From assembly GCA_030827315.1 (NCBI GenBank), contig JAURER010000007.1, positions 34,906-98,905 of the forward strand: a DNA stretch of 64,000 nt, given 5' to 3'. Both the position numbers and the translations under genes were made by a program. The stretch's first letter is position 1. Each line of letters opens with the position of its first letter. The notes beneath the pieces were generated by a model, which worked only from the letters and a program-made list of their open reading frames with translations, did not search any database and had not been told where the DNA came from. The DNA is from Gemmatimonadota bacterium (GTDB taxonomy: Bacteria > Gemmatimonadota > Gemmatimonadetes > Longimicrobiales > Gaopeijiaceae). Below, piece by piece: positions 8,426 through 17,625 of the stretch.

Positions 8426-8808
8426 CCGCACGTTCGTTGCGAACGACGCTCGCGATCGCGGTACTTCTCGTGACGGCGGGGTGCGCGTCGTCCGGGCGCA
8501 CGGTCCGCGGCCGTCAGCCGTTCACGGACGTGAGGGCCTCCACCGTTCGCGTGATCGTGCAAAACCGGAATTTCTCGGATGCCAGGCTCTACTACTCGCG
8601 CCGTGGCGCCCGGATGGCGCTCGGCGTGGTGGGTGGCAAGAGCGACGCCGAGTTCGTGATCGATTGGGACTTCCCCGACGTGATGCAGATCGAGATCGAC
8701 CTGCTCGCCGGACCGCGCTGCGTGACCGAGGAGCTCCCCGTCGATCCGGGCGACATTCTCGAGCTCCAGATCGCCTCGGTCTTCACCGACACGCGCGGCT
8801 GTCGCTGA
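8422..8808 (+). CDS. Lipoprotein, second of a tandem pair
   Basis: A 128-residue lipoprotein starting at GTG 8422, overlapping the upstream stop by four bases. The signal peptide TLAIAVLLVTAGC has its lipobox Cys at residue 21. The mature domain (VRVIVQNRNFSDARLYYSRR, then VGGKSDAEFVIDWDF) is clearly a diverged copy of the upstream protein, with the same conserved GKSD element in both. Function is unknown. The coupled, duplicated arrangement suggests that the two are made together and may interact in the envelope. It ends 12 bases before the convergent namZ gene. Confidence 0.75.
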   Translation: MTARSLRTTLAIAVLLVTAGCASSGRTVRGRQPFTDVRASTVRVIVQNRNFSDARLYYSRRGARMALGVVGGKSDAEFVIDWDFPDVMQIEIDLLAGPRCVTEELPVDPGDILELQIASVFTDTRGCR

Positions 8809-8820
8809 CGAACCCGTCGC

Positions 8821-9996
8821 TCAGGCGTAGAGCAGGTACGGCCGGACGGACGCCTCGAAGTCGCTGATCTCCGAGTCGATCCCCGCCAGAATCTCGTCCA
8901 CGCCGGCGCCGGCGTCGACGCCCTCGCGCAGCCCCGAGTGCCCCCAGAGGATGTCGATCGGCGCGAGCACCTCCTCGTACTCGTAGGGCGGCGGTCTCCA
9001 GTCGAAGTCGAGCGGCGCGAGCGCGCGGCAGGCACGGAGGATCGCGACGGCCGCGCGCACGGATCGCACGGCCGAGGAGTCGGTTACGTGCAGCTGCCCA
9101 CCCCCGCACCTCACCCCATGGTGCTTCTGAAAGGTGGGCTCGAACCAGCACGGCCGGAGCGCGACGCCGGGCCCGAGGTCGCCTTCCACGGCCCGCGCGA
9201 GCGCGTACGGATCGAGGTACGGCGCTCCGAACAGCTCGAAGGGCTTCGTGGTACCCCGACCTTCGGAGAGGTTGGTGCCCTCGACGAGCACCATCCCCGG
9301 GTACACGTCGCACGAGGCGGGCGTCGGCAGATTGGGACTGGGCAGAACCCAGGGCAGCCCGGTCGAGGTCCAAGGCATGGATCGCCGCCACCCGACGCAC
9401 TCGACCACCTCGAGCTCGCACCCGATCCCTCGCTCCACGTTCAGCCAGCGCGCGAGTTCCCCGGCGGTGAGACCGTGCCGGAGGGGAACGGGGTGGAGAC
9501 CTACGAACGACTCGAACCCCGGGCGCAGGACCGGCCCTTCCCGCACGACTCCACCCACCGGATTCGGGCGATCGAGCACGACGAACGGGATGCCCGCCTC
9601 GGCGCAGGCTTCCATGGCGAGCGCCATCGTCCACACGAATGTGTAGACGCGCACGCCCACGTCCTGAAGGTCGAACAGCAGTGCGTCCAGTCCGGAGAGC
9701 ATCTCCGGCGTGGGCTTGCGCACGTCGCTGTAGAGGGAGTGGACGGGCAGGCCCGTGACCGGGTCGGTGTCGTGCTCGGACTCGATCATGTTGTCCTGCT
9801 TCTCGCCCCGCGCCCCGTGCTGCGGCCCGAACAGCGCCTCGATCCGATATCCCTGCGCCAGGAGGACGTCGGCCGAGAAGCGCAGTCCCGAGTCGACGGA
9901 GGCCGGGTGCAGCACCAGCCCGAGACGTCGGTTGCGGAGATGGGCGAGTCGCTCGCCGGCCGACTCCAGCCCCGGCCGGACCGCGGGCTGTCTCAT
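8821..9996 (-). CDS. namZ: DUF1343 exo-beta-N-acetylmuramidase NamZ-like
   Basis: A 391-residue DUF1343 protein. Family members (YbbC/NamZ) remove terminal N-acetylmuramic acid from peptidoglycan fragments. Diagnostic segments are LVLHPASVDSGLRFSADVL, FGPQHGARGEKQDNMIES, the DALLFDLQDVGVRVYTFVWTM stretch and FVVLDRPNPVGG. The C-terminal region (LRPCWFEPTFQKHHGVRCGGGQLHV) is also typical. No signal peptide is seen at the N-terminus (MRQPAVRPGLESAGERLAH), so a cytoplasmic or unusually exported form is possible. Its ATG overlaps the stop of the upstream Asp-box repeat gene (ATGA). Exact substrate specificity is taken from the family. Confidence 0.88.
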   Translation of the reverse strand: MRQPAVRPGLESAGERLAHLRNRRLGLVLHPASVDSGLRFSADVLLAQGYRIEALFGPQHGARGEKQDNMIESEHDTDPVTGLPVHSLYSDVRKPTPEMLSGLDALLFDLQDVGVRVYTFVWTMALAMEACAEAGIPFVVLDRPNPVGGVVREGPVLRPGFESFVGLHPVPLRHGLTAGELARWLNVERGIGCELEVVECVGWRRSMPWTSTGLPWVLPSPNLPTPASCDVYPGMVLVEGTNLSEGRGTTKPFELFGAPYLDPYALARAVEGDLGPGVALRPCWFEPTFQKHHGVRCGGGQLHVTDSSAVRSVRAAVAILRACRALAPLDFDWRPPPYEYEEVLAPIDILWGHSGLREGVDAGAGVDEILAGIDSEISDFEASVRPYLLYA

Positions 9997-12734
9997 GGCG
10001 CCATGCCGCGAACGACGGCCACGGTGGTCGTGTACTCGCGACCCCCGGCCCGCAGGACCGCCGTATAGCTACCCGGCTCGACCCAGTTCGCCCGTCGGAA
10101 GAATCCCTCCGAAGTCGTGCCACCCCGCTCGAGATTCCACTCGACGCGGTTGAGTCCCGTCCGGCCCCGGGCTTCGAGGCGCGCGACCGTTCCCCCGTCC
10201 GCGTCCAGGATCTCGACCTCCACCTCGGCGTCCTCGCCGAGCCAGTAGTGGACCCAGGCACTCCTCACGCGCTGGCCGCCCCCCCCTCGACGGACCGCGG
10301 GCAGCGACCCCGCCTCCGCCGCGAAGAGATGCGCCGGACTCGCGGTAACGGCCGGGGTCAGCTGCTGCAACTGACGGACGTCGAAGGCGAACATGCCCTG
10401 ACCGTGCGTGCCGGCGATCATGAGATCCTCACGCGGATGGATCACGAGATCGTGGACGAAGGTGCTCGGCATGCCGCTGGCGAGCGCGTGCCAGGTGGCT
10501 CCCCGATCGAGCGAGACGTACACGCCCACGTCGGTGCCGAGGTAGAGCAGATCGGGGTTCCGTGTGTCCTCGCGGACGACATTGACCGGACCGAAGGGGA
10601 CGCCATCCGAGAGACTCTCCCACGTGCGCCCGTAATTCGTCGAACGCCATACATACGCTGCAAAGTCGTCGTCCCTGCGTCCGTTCTGCGTCACGTAGAC
10701 GGTCGCCTCGTCATACGCCGAGGCGACGATCTCGGAGGTGAATCGGTCCGGGTGCAGACCCTCGGTGATCTCGACCCACTCGGCCCGGGGTCCACGCATG
10801 ACGTGCACGCGACCGTCGTCGGTGCCGGCGTAGAGCAGCCCCTCGGCGAGCGGGGATTCGGCGAGCGCCGTGATGGTCTGGAACTGGATGTCACCCAGGC
10901 GCGCGGGGTCCGCGTGGCTGAGGTCGGGCGAGATCCGCTCCCAGTCGTCACCGCGGTTGCGGGACCGGAAGACGAAGTTCATCCCGTGATAGATCGTGTT
11001 CGGGTCGTGCGGAGACAGAATGAAGTGAGCGAGCCACTGGCCCCGCAGCGGGGGCTGGCCCGGTTCAGGGAGCGGAACGATCGAAGCGGTCTCGCCGGTG
11101 GCGATGTCGGTGCGGGTGAGCGAGCCGTAGAAGCCGGCCGAATAGACCAGATCCGGGTCACGCGGATCGACGGCATGGTGGCTCCCCTCCCCGCCCGGGG
11201 CGTTGTTCCAAGCCACCGCCGGAATGGCGTGACGCCCCGTGCTCAGGTCGACGACCCCGGAGTACGACCCGTGGTCCTGGACCGAGCCGTACACGCGGAA
11301 CGGGTCGCCGAGGTCGTAGTTCACGTTGAAGAAGGTGACGATCGGGAGTTCGACGAAGAAGCGCCAGTTCTCGCCGCCGTCGTACGAGACGTACGCTCCG
11401 CCGTCGTTGTTGTTGACGAGATAGTCGGAGTTGTTCGGATCGATCCAGAGCCCGTGATGGTCGACGTGCATGCCGGTGAGCCGACGGAAGCTCCGTCCTC
11501 CGTCCTCCGAGACATGTAGCTGCACCCCCATCACGTAGATCTTTTCGTGGTCGTTGGGATCGACGCGGATCTGGCCGAACACCCACCCGTAGGTGCCGCC
11601 CAGGTTCTCCATGTACTCGCCGTCCTCGCTGGCCTGGCTCCACGTCGATCCCCCGTCGTTGGAACGGAAGACGGTCGCACCGCGGATGATCCCCCCGCGC
11701 GGCTGCCCGTAGGCGTCGAGCTGTCCTCCCGGAGCCTCGCGCGCGATCTCGTAGTTGTCGACGAACGCGTAGACCGTCTCCGGACGGGACCGCGCGATGT
11801 CGATCCCGATGCGGCCGCGGTAGCGGGCCTCGGGAAGCCCCCGGTTCACCTGCGCCCACGTCACGCCGCCGTCGGTGCTCTTCCACACGCCCGAGCCGGT
11901 GAAGTACTCCTCCGAACCGGTGAACGCCGGCTCGTTGCGGGGATCGTTGAACTTGGCCCGACGCCGTTGCCAGGTCGCGGCGTACAGCGTATTCGGATCG
12001 GTCGGGTGAATCACCAGATCGATGGCGCCCGTCATGTCGTCGACGTAGAGGACCCGGCTCCAGGTCTGGCCTCCGTCCGTGGTCCGATAGACGCCGCGAT
12101 CCGGGTTGTCACGGTACTCGTGTCCGCTGGCCGCGACCCAGACGACGTCGGGGTCGGCCGGATGCACGACGATCCGCGCGATCGTCTGCGTCTCGGTGAG
12201 CCCCATGTGCGTCCAGCTGGCCCCCGCGTCGTTCGACCGCCAGACGCCGGCCCCGGCATGCGAGCTGCGGAAGATGTTCGCCTCGCCCGTGCCCACCCAC
12301 ACCTGGTCCGGATCCGACGGCGCGATCGCGATGTCGCCGATCGACGCGGTGATCTGGTCCTCGAAGACGTTCTCCCACGTGACGCCCTCATTGGTGGTCT
12401 TCCACACCCCGCCCGCGGCGCCCCCGACGTACATGGTGTACGTCTGGCCGCGCGGCTCAGCGACCGCGACGTCCGTGACCCTCCCGCTGATGTTCGTGGG
12501 ACCGAGACGCTGCCACGCCAGCGTCCCGAAGGGCGATGCCTCCACCATGTCCCGATGCAGCGGCCAGCGCTCGAGTCGCTCCGTGGCCGACATGCGGTCC
12601 GACTGGGCGTAAACGGGCACGGCGAGCATCGTGCACAACAGCGCGAGCGCAGGCAGGACGAAGGACGAACGGGTCTTCGAGTGGACCGGACGACGCGCAC
12701 GGCACGGTCCGGCGAAGGGAAGGAAACGGCGCAT
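9993..12734 (-). CDS. Secreted Asp-box (BNR/sortilin-VPS10-like) repeat protein
   Basis: A 913-residue exported protein with a signal peptide ending about VPVYAQ (residues 39-44). It is built from beta-propeller repeats, many with Asp-box motifs: SNDAGASWTHM, TTDGGQTWSRV, STDGGVTWAQV, SNDGGSTWSQA, SEDGGRSFRRL, SYDGGENWRFF, STNYGRTWESL. The C-terminal part contains a FlgD/Ig-like segment (EVEILDADGGTVARLEARGRTGLNRVEWNL) that often ends such proteins. Proteins of this shape are abundant in Gemmatimonadota and are labelled sortilin-like or glycosyl hydrolase, but no catalytic residues can be assigned. It lies directly upstream of namZ with a four-base overlap, so the two probably form one unit. 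Confidence 0.85.
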   Translation of the reverse strand: MRRFLPFAGPCRARRPVHSKTRSSFVLPALALLCTMLAVPVYAQSDRMSATERLERWPLHRDMVEASPFGTLAWQRLGPTNISGRVTDVAVAEPRGQTYTMYVGGAAGGVWKTTNEGVTWENVFEDQITASIGDIAIAPSDPDQVWVGTGEANIFRSSHAGAGVWRSNDAGASWTHMGLTETQTIARIVVHPADPDVVWVAASGHEYRDNPDRGVYRTTDGGQTWSRVLYVDDMTGAIDLVIHPTDPNTLYAATWQRRRAKFNDPRNEPAFTGSEEYFTGSGVWKSTDGGVTWAQVNRGLPEARYRGRIGIDIARSRPETVYAFVDNYEIAREAPGGQLDAYGQPRGGIIRGATVFRSNDGGSTWSQASEDGEYMENLGGTYGWVFGQIRVDPNDHEKIYVMGVQLHVSEDGGRSFRRLTGMHVDHHGLWIDPNNSDYLVNNNDGGAYVSYDGGENWRFFVELPIVTFFNVNYDLGDPFRVYGSVQDHGSYSGVVDLSTGRHAIPAVAWNNAPGGEGSHHAVDPRDPDLVYSAGFYGSLTRTDIATGETASIVPLPEPGQPPLRGQWLAHFILSPHDPNTIYHGMNFVFRSRNRGDDWERISPDLSHADPARLGDIQFQTITALAESPLAEGLLYAGTDDGRVHVMRGPRAEWVEITEGLHPDRFTSEIVASAYDEATVYVTQNGRRDDDFAAYVWRSTNYGRTWESLSDGVPFGPVNVVREDTRNPDLLYLGTDVGVYVSLDRGATWHALASGMPSTFVHDLVIHPREDLMIAGTHGQGMFAFDVRQLQQLTPAVTASPAHLFAAEAGSLPAVRRGGGGQRVRSAWVHYWLGEDAEVEVEILDADGGTVARLEARGRTGLNRVEWNLERGGTTSEGFFRRANWVEPGSYTAVLRAGGREYTTTVAVVRGMAP

Positions 12735-12808
12735 GGATCGCTGCGGGCTCGGGTCGGCGTGCGCGCCGGAAGGGCGCGCGGACGGGACCCGAAGCTACGA
12801 ACCCGGAC

Positions 12809-14521
12809 TCAGCGCGGCGAGATCTCCAGAACCCGGACCACACCCACCTCGTACGACGGAATCGTCAACTCGAAGTCGTCGGAGCGCGAATCCCCGTGCA
12901 CCGCGTACATCGTGATCCTCTGGCCGGTGGGCACGTTGCAGAAGCGGAACGCACCGCTCTGCTCCGCGGTCGCCTCGAAGCCATCGGTCGTCTCGCCGAG
13001 CAGCGGCAGATTGTTGATCTCGATGTCGCCACCGCCCCCGGCGAAATAGCCGACCCACTGGATCCGAACGGTGGCGTCCGGTACGGGCCGACCTCGCGAG
13101 TCGACCACGGTGCCCATCAGGACGGCGGACGCCTCGGCGCGCTCGGTGCCGCGGCATGCCTCGAAGAAGACGTCACCGATGGACGGCATGTGGTACTCGA
13201 GCGAAGACATCTCCCCCCGGATCACGTCACGCGTCACCGGCTCGGGCAGGAAGCCCAGCTGCTCCAGGTCGGAAGCCACGAAACGAACCTGATACCGACC
13301 GGCCGTCAGTCCGGTGATGGAGAAGGAGCCCTCGGCGGTGGTGTAGACCTCCTGGTTGGAACCGATCACGCCCACGCGTACGCCGCGCATGGGTGCCCCG
13401 AGGCTGTCCGTCACCACGCCCTCGATCCCCCCCGTCTCCGCACGCTGTCCGAGGCTGCGACCGCCGGCCTCCCGGGCCGCGACAACCAGTCCGCCCGTCT
13501 GGTGGTACTGCGCCACGTAAGGAAGCGTATTGCCCTGGAAGTCCGTCTGGGTCGACATGACCGGCATGCGGATCCACCACTCCGGCACGATCCACATCCC
13601 GTTGGGCATGCGCTCGAAGTCGACGCGCCCACCCACGTCCGGCGTCATCATCTCCGGCTGAAGGAACTGATACTGAAAGTCGAGCCATCCGAGCTCCGCA
13701 GTCTCCGAGTCGATCCAGAGCGTGCCCGCGATGTCCGGCACGCTCTTGTCGTCGCCCGTCGGCTCGAAGCCGAGGCCCACGAAGTTCGTCGCCGGGTCGC
13801 GACCGGCCAGGCGGAAGCAGTGTGCGTCGAGGAACTCATCCGAGAGGAGGACATCGGCATCAGGCGCGTAGTACACGTAGTCGCGCCCGTCTCGCTGCAC
13901 GTATCCGTTGATCGCGAGATCGTCCGCAGGCCTGCTCTCGAAGGGCGTCGCCATGTACCCCTCCCGCTTCACCTGCTGCTCGTCGAGGATCACGCCGCCG
14001 CGGTTGAGTTGCCGCTCGTAGCGGATGAGCTCGTAACGGTACGTGCCGCGCTGATCGGTGAACGCAGCCGCGGACAGGGCCTTGCGCGCCTCGTCCCAGA
14101 CCTGGGCGACGACGAGCCCCTCTCCCCCGGGACGGACCCGGCATCGACCGGCCTCGAGCTCGACCTCGAGCCCCTCGAGCTGGATTGCGCTCGACTCGAG
14201 GCGGAACTCGTCGGTGTGCGTCATACCCGATCGCAGGTCGAACAGGTCGCTCTCGGCGGTGCTCATGCCGATCATCTCCACCCGCACGCGGTAGGCCCCC
14301 GCCGGCACGTTCGTGAACAGCGCCCTGCCCCGTTCATCCGTGAGCGTGTTCTTCACCGTGCCCCCCCCGGCGTCGACCAGGTACGCGAGCGCACCGAACG
14401 TCGGCTGCATCGACTCCCTCTCGACCACGCGTACCACGACGGTCTGGGCCTCGGCCTGGAAGGGGAGGCCGAAAACGAGAACAGCGAGCCCGCGGGCGAT
14501 GAGACGGTATCGGTTACGCAT
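12809..14521 (-). CDS. Secreted carboxypeptidase-regulatory-like domain protein
   Basis: A 570-residue protein starting MRNRYRLIARGLAVLVFG with a signal peptide cut after QAEA. At least three carboxypeptidase-regulatory-like (transthyretin-like) Ig domains are seen: VVVRVVERESMQPTFGALAYLVD near the N-terminus, then GIEGVVTDSLGAPMRGVRVGV, then LMGTVVDSRGRPVPDATVRIQW. Between them lies a domain that may be related to outer-membrane beta-proteins (residues about 130-370). These proteins act in the envelope, often near TonB-type receptors, but no specific substrate can be read. The open frame extends upstream to 14674, but the ATG at 14521 is the only one followed by a signal peptide. Confidence 0.8.
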   Translation of the reverse strand: MRNRYRLIARGLAVLVFGLPFQAEAQTVVVRVVERESMQPTFGALAYLVDAGGGTVKNTLTDERGRALFTNVPAGAYRVRVEMIGMSTAESDLFDLRSGMTHTDEFRLESSAIQLEGLEVELEAGRCRVRPGGEGLVVAQVWDEARKALSAAAFTDQRGTYRYELIRYERQLNRGGVILDEQQVKREGYMATPFESRPADDLAINGYVQRDGRDYVYYAPDADVLLSDEFLDAHCFRLAGRDPATNFVGLGFEPTGDDKSVPDIAGTLWIDSETAELGWLDFQYQFLQPEMMTPDVGGRVDFERMPNGMWIVPEWWIRMPVMSTQTDFQGNTLPYVAQYHQTGGLVVAAREAGGRSLGQRAETGGIEGVVTDSLGAPMRGVRVGVIGSNQEVYTTAEGSFSITGLTAGRYQVRFVASDLEQLGFLPEPVTRDVIRGEMSSLEYHMPSIGDVFFEACRGTERAEASAVLMGTVVDSRGRPVPDATVRIQWVGYFAGGGGDIEINNLPLLGETTDGFEATAEQSGAFRFCNVPTGQRITMYAVHGDSRSDDFELTIPSYEVGVVRVLEISPR

Positions 14522-14594
14522 AATCGGGTACGGCGAGGCTGACAGGAGGAGGTACCACACTGGTACGGACACGGCGGTCCGCGGTTCCGCTGGC

Positions 14595-15311
14595 TCAGCC
14601 GTGGTGCCCGCTTCGTTTCCAGACGTGCATGCGGTAGGAGAGGAATCCCTCCTCGAGCCCCGTCCGGAGCGCATCGCCGGCGATCATGTTTCCGAATAGC
14701 GGGATGCCGACGAGGCCGGCCGCCCTCAGGACGGGGCTGACCAGGGCGATCGCCCGGTCGCGGACGCGGCGAAGACGCACGAGTGCGGAGAGATCCACCG
14801 CGCGTTCCAGAGCGAAGCCCGCGGCGGCGGCCGCCGCCTCGCTCGCTTGGGGCGTGCACACGCTTGGAACGCGCCAGCCGTCCTGGAAGTCGCGCACCCG
14901 CCGGCGTCGACGGGCGTCGAGCTTCTCGAGCGGCTCGGACAGAAAGTCGTCGACGACAACGAGCAGCCCCCCTGGGCGTAGCGACCGCGCGGCGGCCCGG
15001 AAGAAGCGCTCCGGGGTATCGGAATGGACGAAGGACTCGATCGCCACGCCCACGTCGAAGTCCCGGCCGAGCTCGTCGTCCTGGAAGTCGGCCCGTGCGA
15101 ACGTGCACCGCGACGCGAGGCCGAGGGAGTCCGCAAGCGCTCGGGCGCGTCCGACCTGACGCGTACTGATCGTGACGCCATGCAGGACCGCCCGCGGCCA
15201 GCGCTCGGCCATCCCGAACACCGTTCCGCCCACGCCGCACCCCAGATCCACGAGCCGGAACGCGTCTCCAGGCCCGAGGCGCTCGATTTCCCGGGCGAGG
15301 AGGTCGTGCAC
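14595..15311 (-). CDS. SAM-dependent methyltransferase (start unclear, coding continues upstream)
   Basis: A class I methyltransferase with the SAM-binding motif I LVDLGCGVGGTVFGM, a following acidic motif (FARADFQDD) and LRPGGLLVVVDDF. The first normal start codon is the GTG at 15311. Upstream, in the same frame, the sequence still looks conserved: YYDASTWRFLLAGPGHKAR (from 15428), then HRELWGPGV, a stretch usually found at the N-terminus of small-molecule methyltransferases of this type. No ATG, GTG or TTG lies in this frame before it. The real start may be a rare codon after the GGGGAGGAG at about 15442-15450 (GTC at 15437), or the gene may have lost its start. The substrate is unknown. 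Confidence 0.75.
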   Translation of the reverse strand: MHDLLAREIERLGPGDAFRLVDLGCGVGGTVFGMAERWPRAVLHGVTISTRQVGRARALADSLGLASRCTFARADFQDDELGRDFDVGVAIESFVHSDTPERFFRAAARSLRPGGLLVVVDDFLSEPLEKLDARRRRRVRDFQDGWRVPSVCTPQASEAAAAAAGFALERAVDLSALVRLRRVRDRAIALVSPVLRAAGLVGIPLFGNMIAGDALRTGLEEGFLSYRMHVWKRSGHHG

Positions 15312-15487
15312 GTGCTCGACCGCCTCGGACCTCGACTCGACCCCCGGGCCCCAGAGCTCCCGGTGGATGGTACGCGCTTTATGCCCCGGGCCGGCGAGGA
15401 GGAATCGCCACGTGCTCGCGTCGTAGTAGCGAGCGACGGCGCTCCTCCCCCCCGCCTCCCGACCGCCGGCGCCGGTTCCGCGGCCGG

Positions 15488-16924
15488 CTACTGGGCGATC
15501 CCTCCGCCCGTGAGTGCCTTCACGAGCCGATACAGGAATTCCTGTCCCTCGTAGAAGTTCTGGATGCTGATCCGCTCGTCCTGGCCGTGGGCCCGGACGT
15601 CGTCCATGTCGCCGAAGAGGCCGCTCACGCCGTACACCGGAATGCCCTCACGGCGCAGGTAGAGGCCGTCCGTCGCGCCCGTGGACATGACGGGCAGAAC
15701 CGTGACCCCGGGCCACATTTGCTCGGTGATCCGCTGGATGGGACCCATGACCTCGTCGGTGAGCGGCGAAGGGGGGCTGGGCGTGGCCTGTCCGGCCCCG
15801 ACGACCTCGACGTCATACGGCGCGGCGAGCTCCTGCAGCGTCGCCTGGACCTCCTCGGGGTCGTGCGACGGGAAGATGCGGCAGTTCACGGTCGCCTCCG
15901 CCAGCTGCGGCAGCGCATTCTGCGCGTGCCCACCTCGCAGCATGGTCGCCACGCAGGTCGTACGAAGACGGGAGTAGTAGCCGGGCTCCTGGGAGAGCAC
16001 CTCGTCGGCGGCCGCGTCGGCCGGATTCGAGACAATGCGGCGCATGGCCTCGCCCATCTCTCCGCCTACCAGATCCGCCGAGCCCGAAAAGAAGGCCTCG
16101 GTCACTTCGTTGAGCATGACCGGGAAGTCGTGGTTCTGCACTGCGAGCAGCGCACCGGAGAGGTCGTAGATGGCATTCTTGGGAACCGGGAGCGAGGAGT
16201 GCCCGCCCGGGTTCGTGCCCCGGAAGGTGAACGACTGGAACTTCTTCTCCGCGGCCTGAACGTTGTTCGAGATCTTGCGACCGTCCTTCTCCATGCCGCC
16301 ACCGCCCTCGTTGAGCGCATACGCCGCATCGATCAGGTCGCGGTGTTCCTCCAGGAGGTATGCCACGCCGTTGCGGGGTCCGCCTTCCTCGTCGGCAGTC
16401 AGGGCGACGATGATGTCGCGGTCGGGTACGAAGCCTTCCTGCTTCATGCGGATGAGGTTCGCCGTGTAGATGGCCGCCTCGTCCTTGTCGTCGGTGACGC
16501 CGCGACCGTAGTAGAAGCCGTCGCGCTCGAGGAAGGTGAACGGATCCAGATCTGGGCTCCAGTCCTCGGGCAGGGCCTCCACCACATCGATGTGCGCGAG
16601 AAGGAGCACGGGCTTCTGCCCCGAGTCACGCCCCCTGTAGCGCGCAACCAGGTTGCCCTTGGTGGGCGCATCGTCGGGCACGAGCACGTGCACGTCTTCC
16701 TCGGGGAAGCCAGCGTCGAGAAGGTGACGCGCGAGCGCGCGGGCCGCGGTGGTATTGTTCCCCCGCTCCGAGTTGGTCGTGTTGATCTCGATGAGCTCGG
16801 AGAAGATGTCGCGCGCCAGGTCCATGTACTCCTGCGGTGGCGTCGTCTGCGCGCGAGCCGCATTCGGCAGCGAGAGCGCAAAGGCCAGTGCCACGGCCGC
16901 GAATATGCTCGATGCGTTCCTCAT
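15488..16924 (-). CDS. Secreted M20-family metallopeptidase
   Basis: A 478-residue di-zinc peptidase of the M20/M25/M40 clan with a signal peptide (SIFAAVALAFALSLPNAARA). Metal and catalytic residues fit the family: H111 and D113 in LLLAHIDVVE, D145 in GRGVTDDKDEA, E179/E180 in LTADEEGG, and the C-terminal VMSTGATDGLYLR stretch. The dimerisation domain is recognisable (GTNPGGHSSLPVPKNAIYDLS). It would cleave peptides or acylated amino acids in the periplasm or outside. Its stop is close to the start region of the methyltransferase gene, with no clear intergenic gap. Confidence 0.9.
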   Translation of the reverse strand: MRNASSIFAAVALAFALSLPNAARAQTTPPQEYMDLARDIFSELIEINTTNSERGNNTTAARALARHLLDAGFPEEDVHVLVPDDAPTKGNLVARYRGRDSGQKPVLLLAHIDVVEALPEDWSPDLDPFTFLERDGFYYGRGVTDDKDEAAIYTANLIRMKQEGFVPDRDIIVALTADEEGGPRNGVAYLLEEHRDLIDAAYALNEGGGGMEKDGRKISNNVQAAEKKFQSFTFRGTNPGGHSSLPVPKNAIYDLSGALLAVQNHDFPVMLNEVTEAFFSGSADLVGGEMGEAMRRIVSNPADAAADEVLSQEPGYYSRLRTTCVATMLRGGHAQNALPQLAEATVNCRIFPSHDPEEVQATLQELAAPYDVEVVGAGQATPSPPSPLTDEVMGPIQRITEQMWPGVTVLPVMSTGATDGLYLRREGIPVYGVSGLFGDMDDVRAHGQDERISIQNFYEGQEFLYRLVKALTGGGIAQ

Positions 16925-16966
16925 GTCGTTCCTCTCAGGTCGTTCGGTCGTCGAGTGCCCGGATCT

Positions 16967-17527
16967 TCAGGACACCCAGGTCGTGAGCTCCGCTGCGCCG
17001 CGCCGGGGCTTGGCTTCGGGAACCGAGGCCGGCTCCCCGAGCGTGATCGTGGCGACGATCCTCTCGCCCTCGGGCACGCCCACCGCCGCGCGTGCCCCGG
17101 GATCGTCCATGACCGCGCCGCTCTTCACGTGCGTCCCGAGACCCAGCGCGTGCGCGGCGAGGCTCAGGTTCTGGATCGCCATCCAGGTGGCCGCGTAGTC
17201 CTCCTCCCGGATCTCCGGATTCTCGTCGACGACCACGGAGACTGCGAGCATGGCGGGAAGGTCGCGATGGGACTGCTCGACCTTCGCGATCACGGCGGCC
17301 GCGGCCGCCGCTTCCTCCACCCGCTTCGCCTTCCGGTGCCCGAGCACGCGCCCGTAGCCGGCCCGAGCCTCCGGCCCGAGCACGTAGAAGCGCCACGGCT
17401 GCGTCATCCGGTGGTTCGGCGCCAGTACCGCTGCGGAGAGCATCCGCTCGATCTGCTCGGAGGCGACCTCGCGGTCCGTGAACTCCTTGATCGAACGGCG
17501 TGCGGAGATGGTATCGAAGATGTCCAT
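16967..17527 (-). CDS. Nitroreductase-family oxidoreductase
   Basis: A flavin-dependent oxidoreductase of the nitroreductase fold. The start MDIFDTISARRSIKEFTDREV matches the usual FMN-binding N-terminus (RRSIKxF), followed by PNHRMTQPWRFYVL and the C-terminal LGLGTHVKSGAV and GVPEGERIVATITLG motifs. From the ATG at 17527 it is 186 residues, a normal length. An earlier ATG at 17608 adds 27 residues with no family similarity; neither start has a good Shine-Dalgarno sequence. The substrate cannot be told. It is divergent from the permease/aminotransferase remnant at 17626. Confidence 0.85.
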   Translation of the reverse strand: MDIFDTISARRSIKEFTDREVASEQIERMLSAAVLAPNHRMTQPWRFYVLGPEARAGYGRVLGHRKAKRVEEAAAAAAVIAKVEQSHRDLPAMLAVSVVVDENPEIREEDYAATWMAIQNLSLAAHALGLGTHVKSGAVMDDPGARAAVGVPEGERIVATITLGEPASVPEAKPRRGAAELTTWVS

Positions 17528-17625
17528 GGATTCTGCCGGCGGGAGGTTGCGATCGAAGCGCAGACCGGAATGTGCGGAGAGGTAGCGCTCTGGAAAAGTC
17601 GTCGCCATCCGCGGACCGTCGGCTC

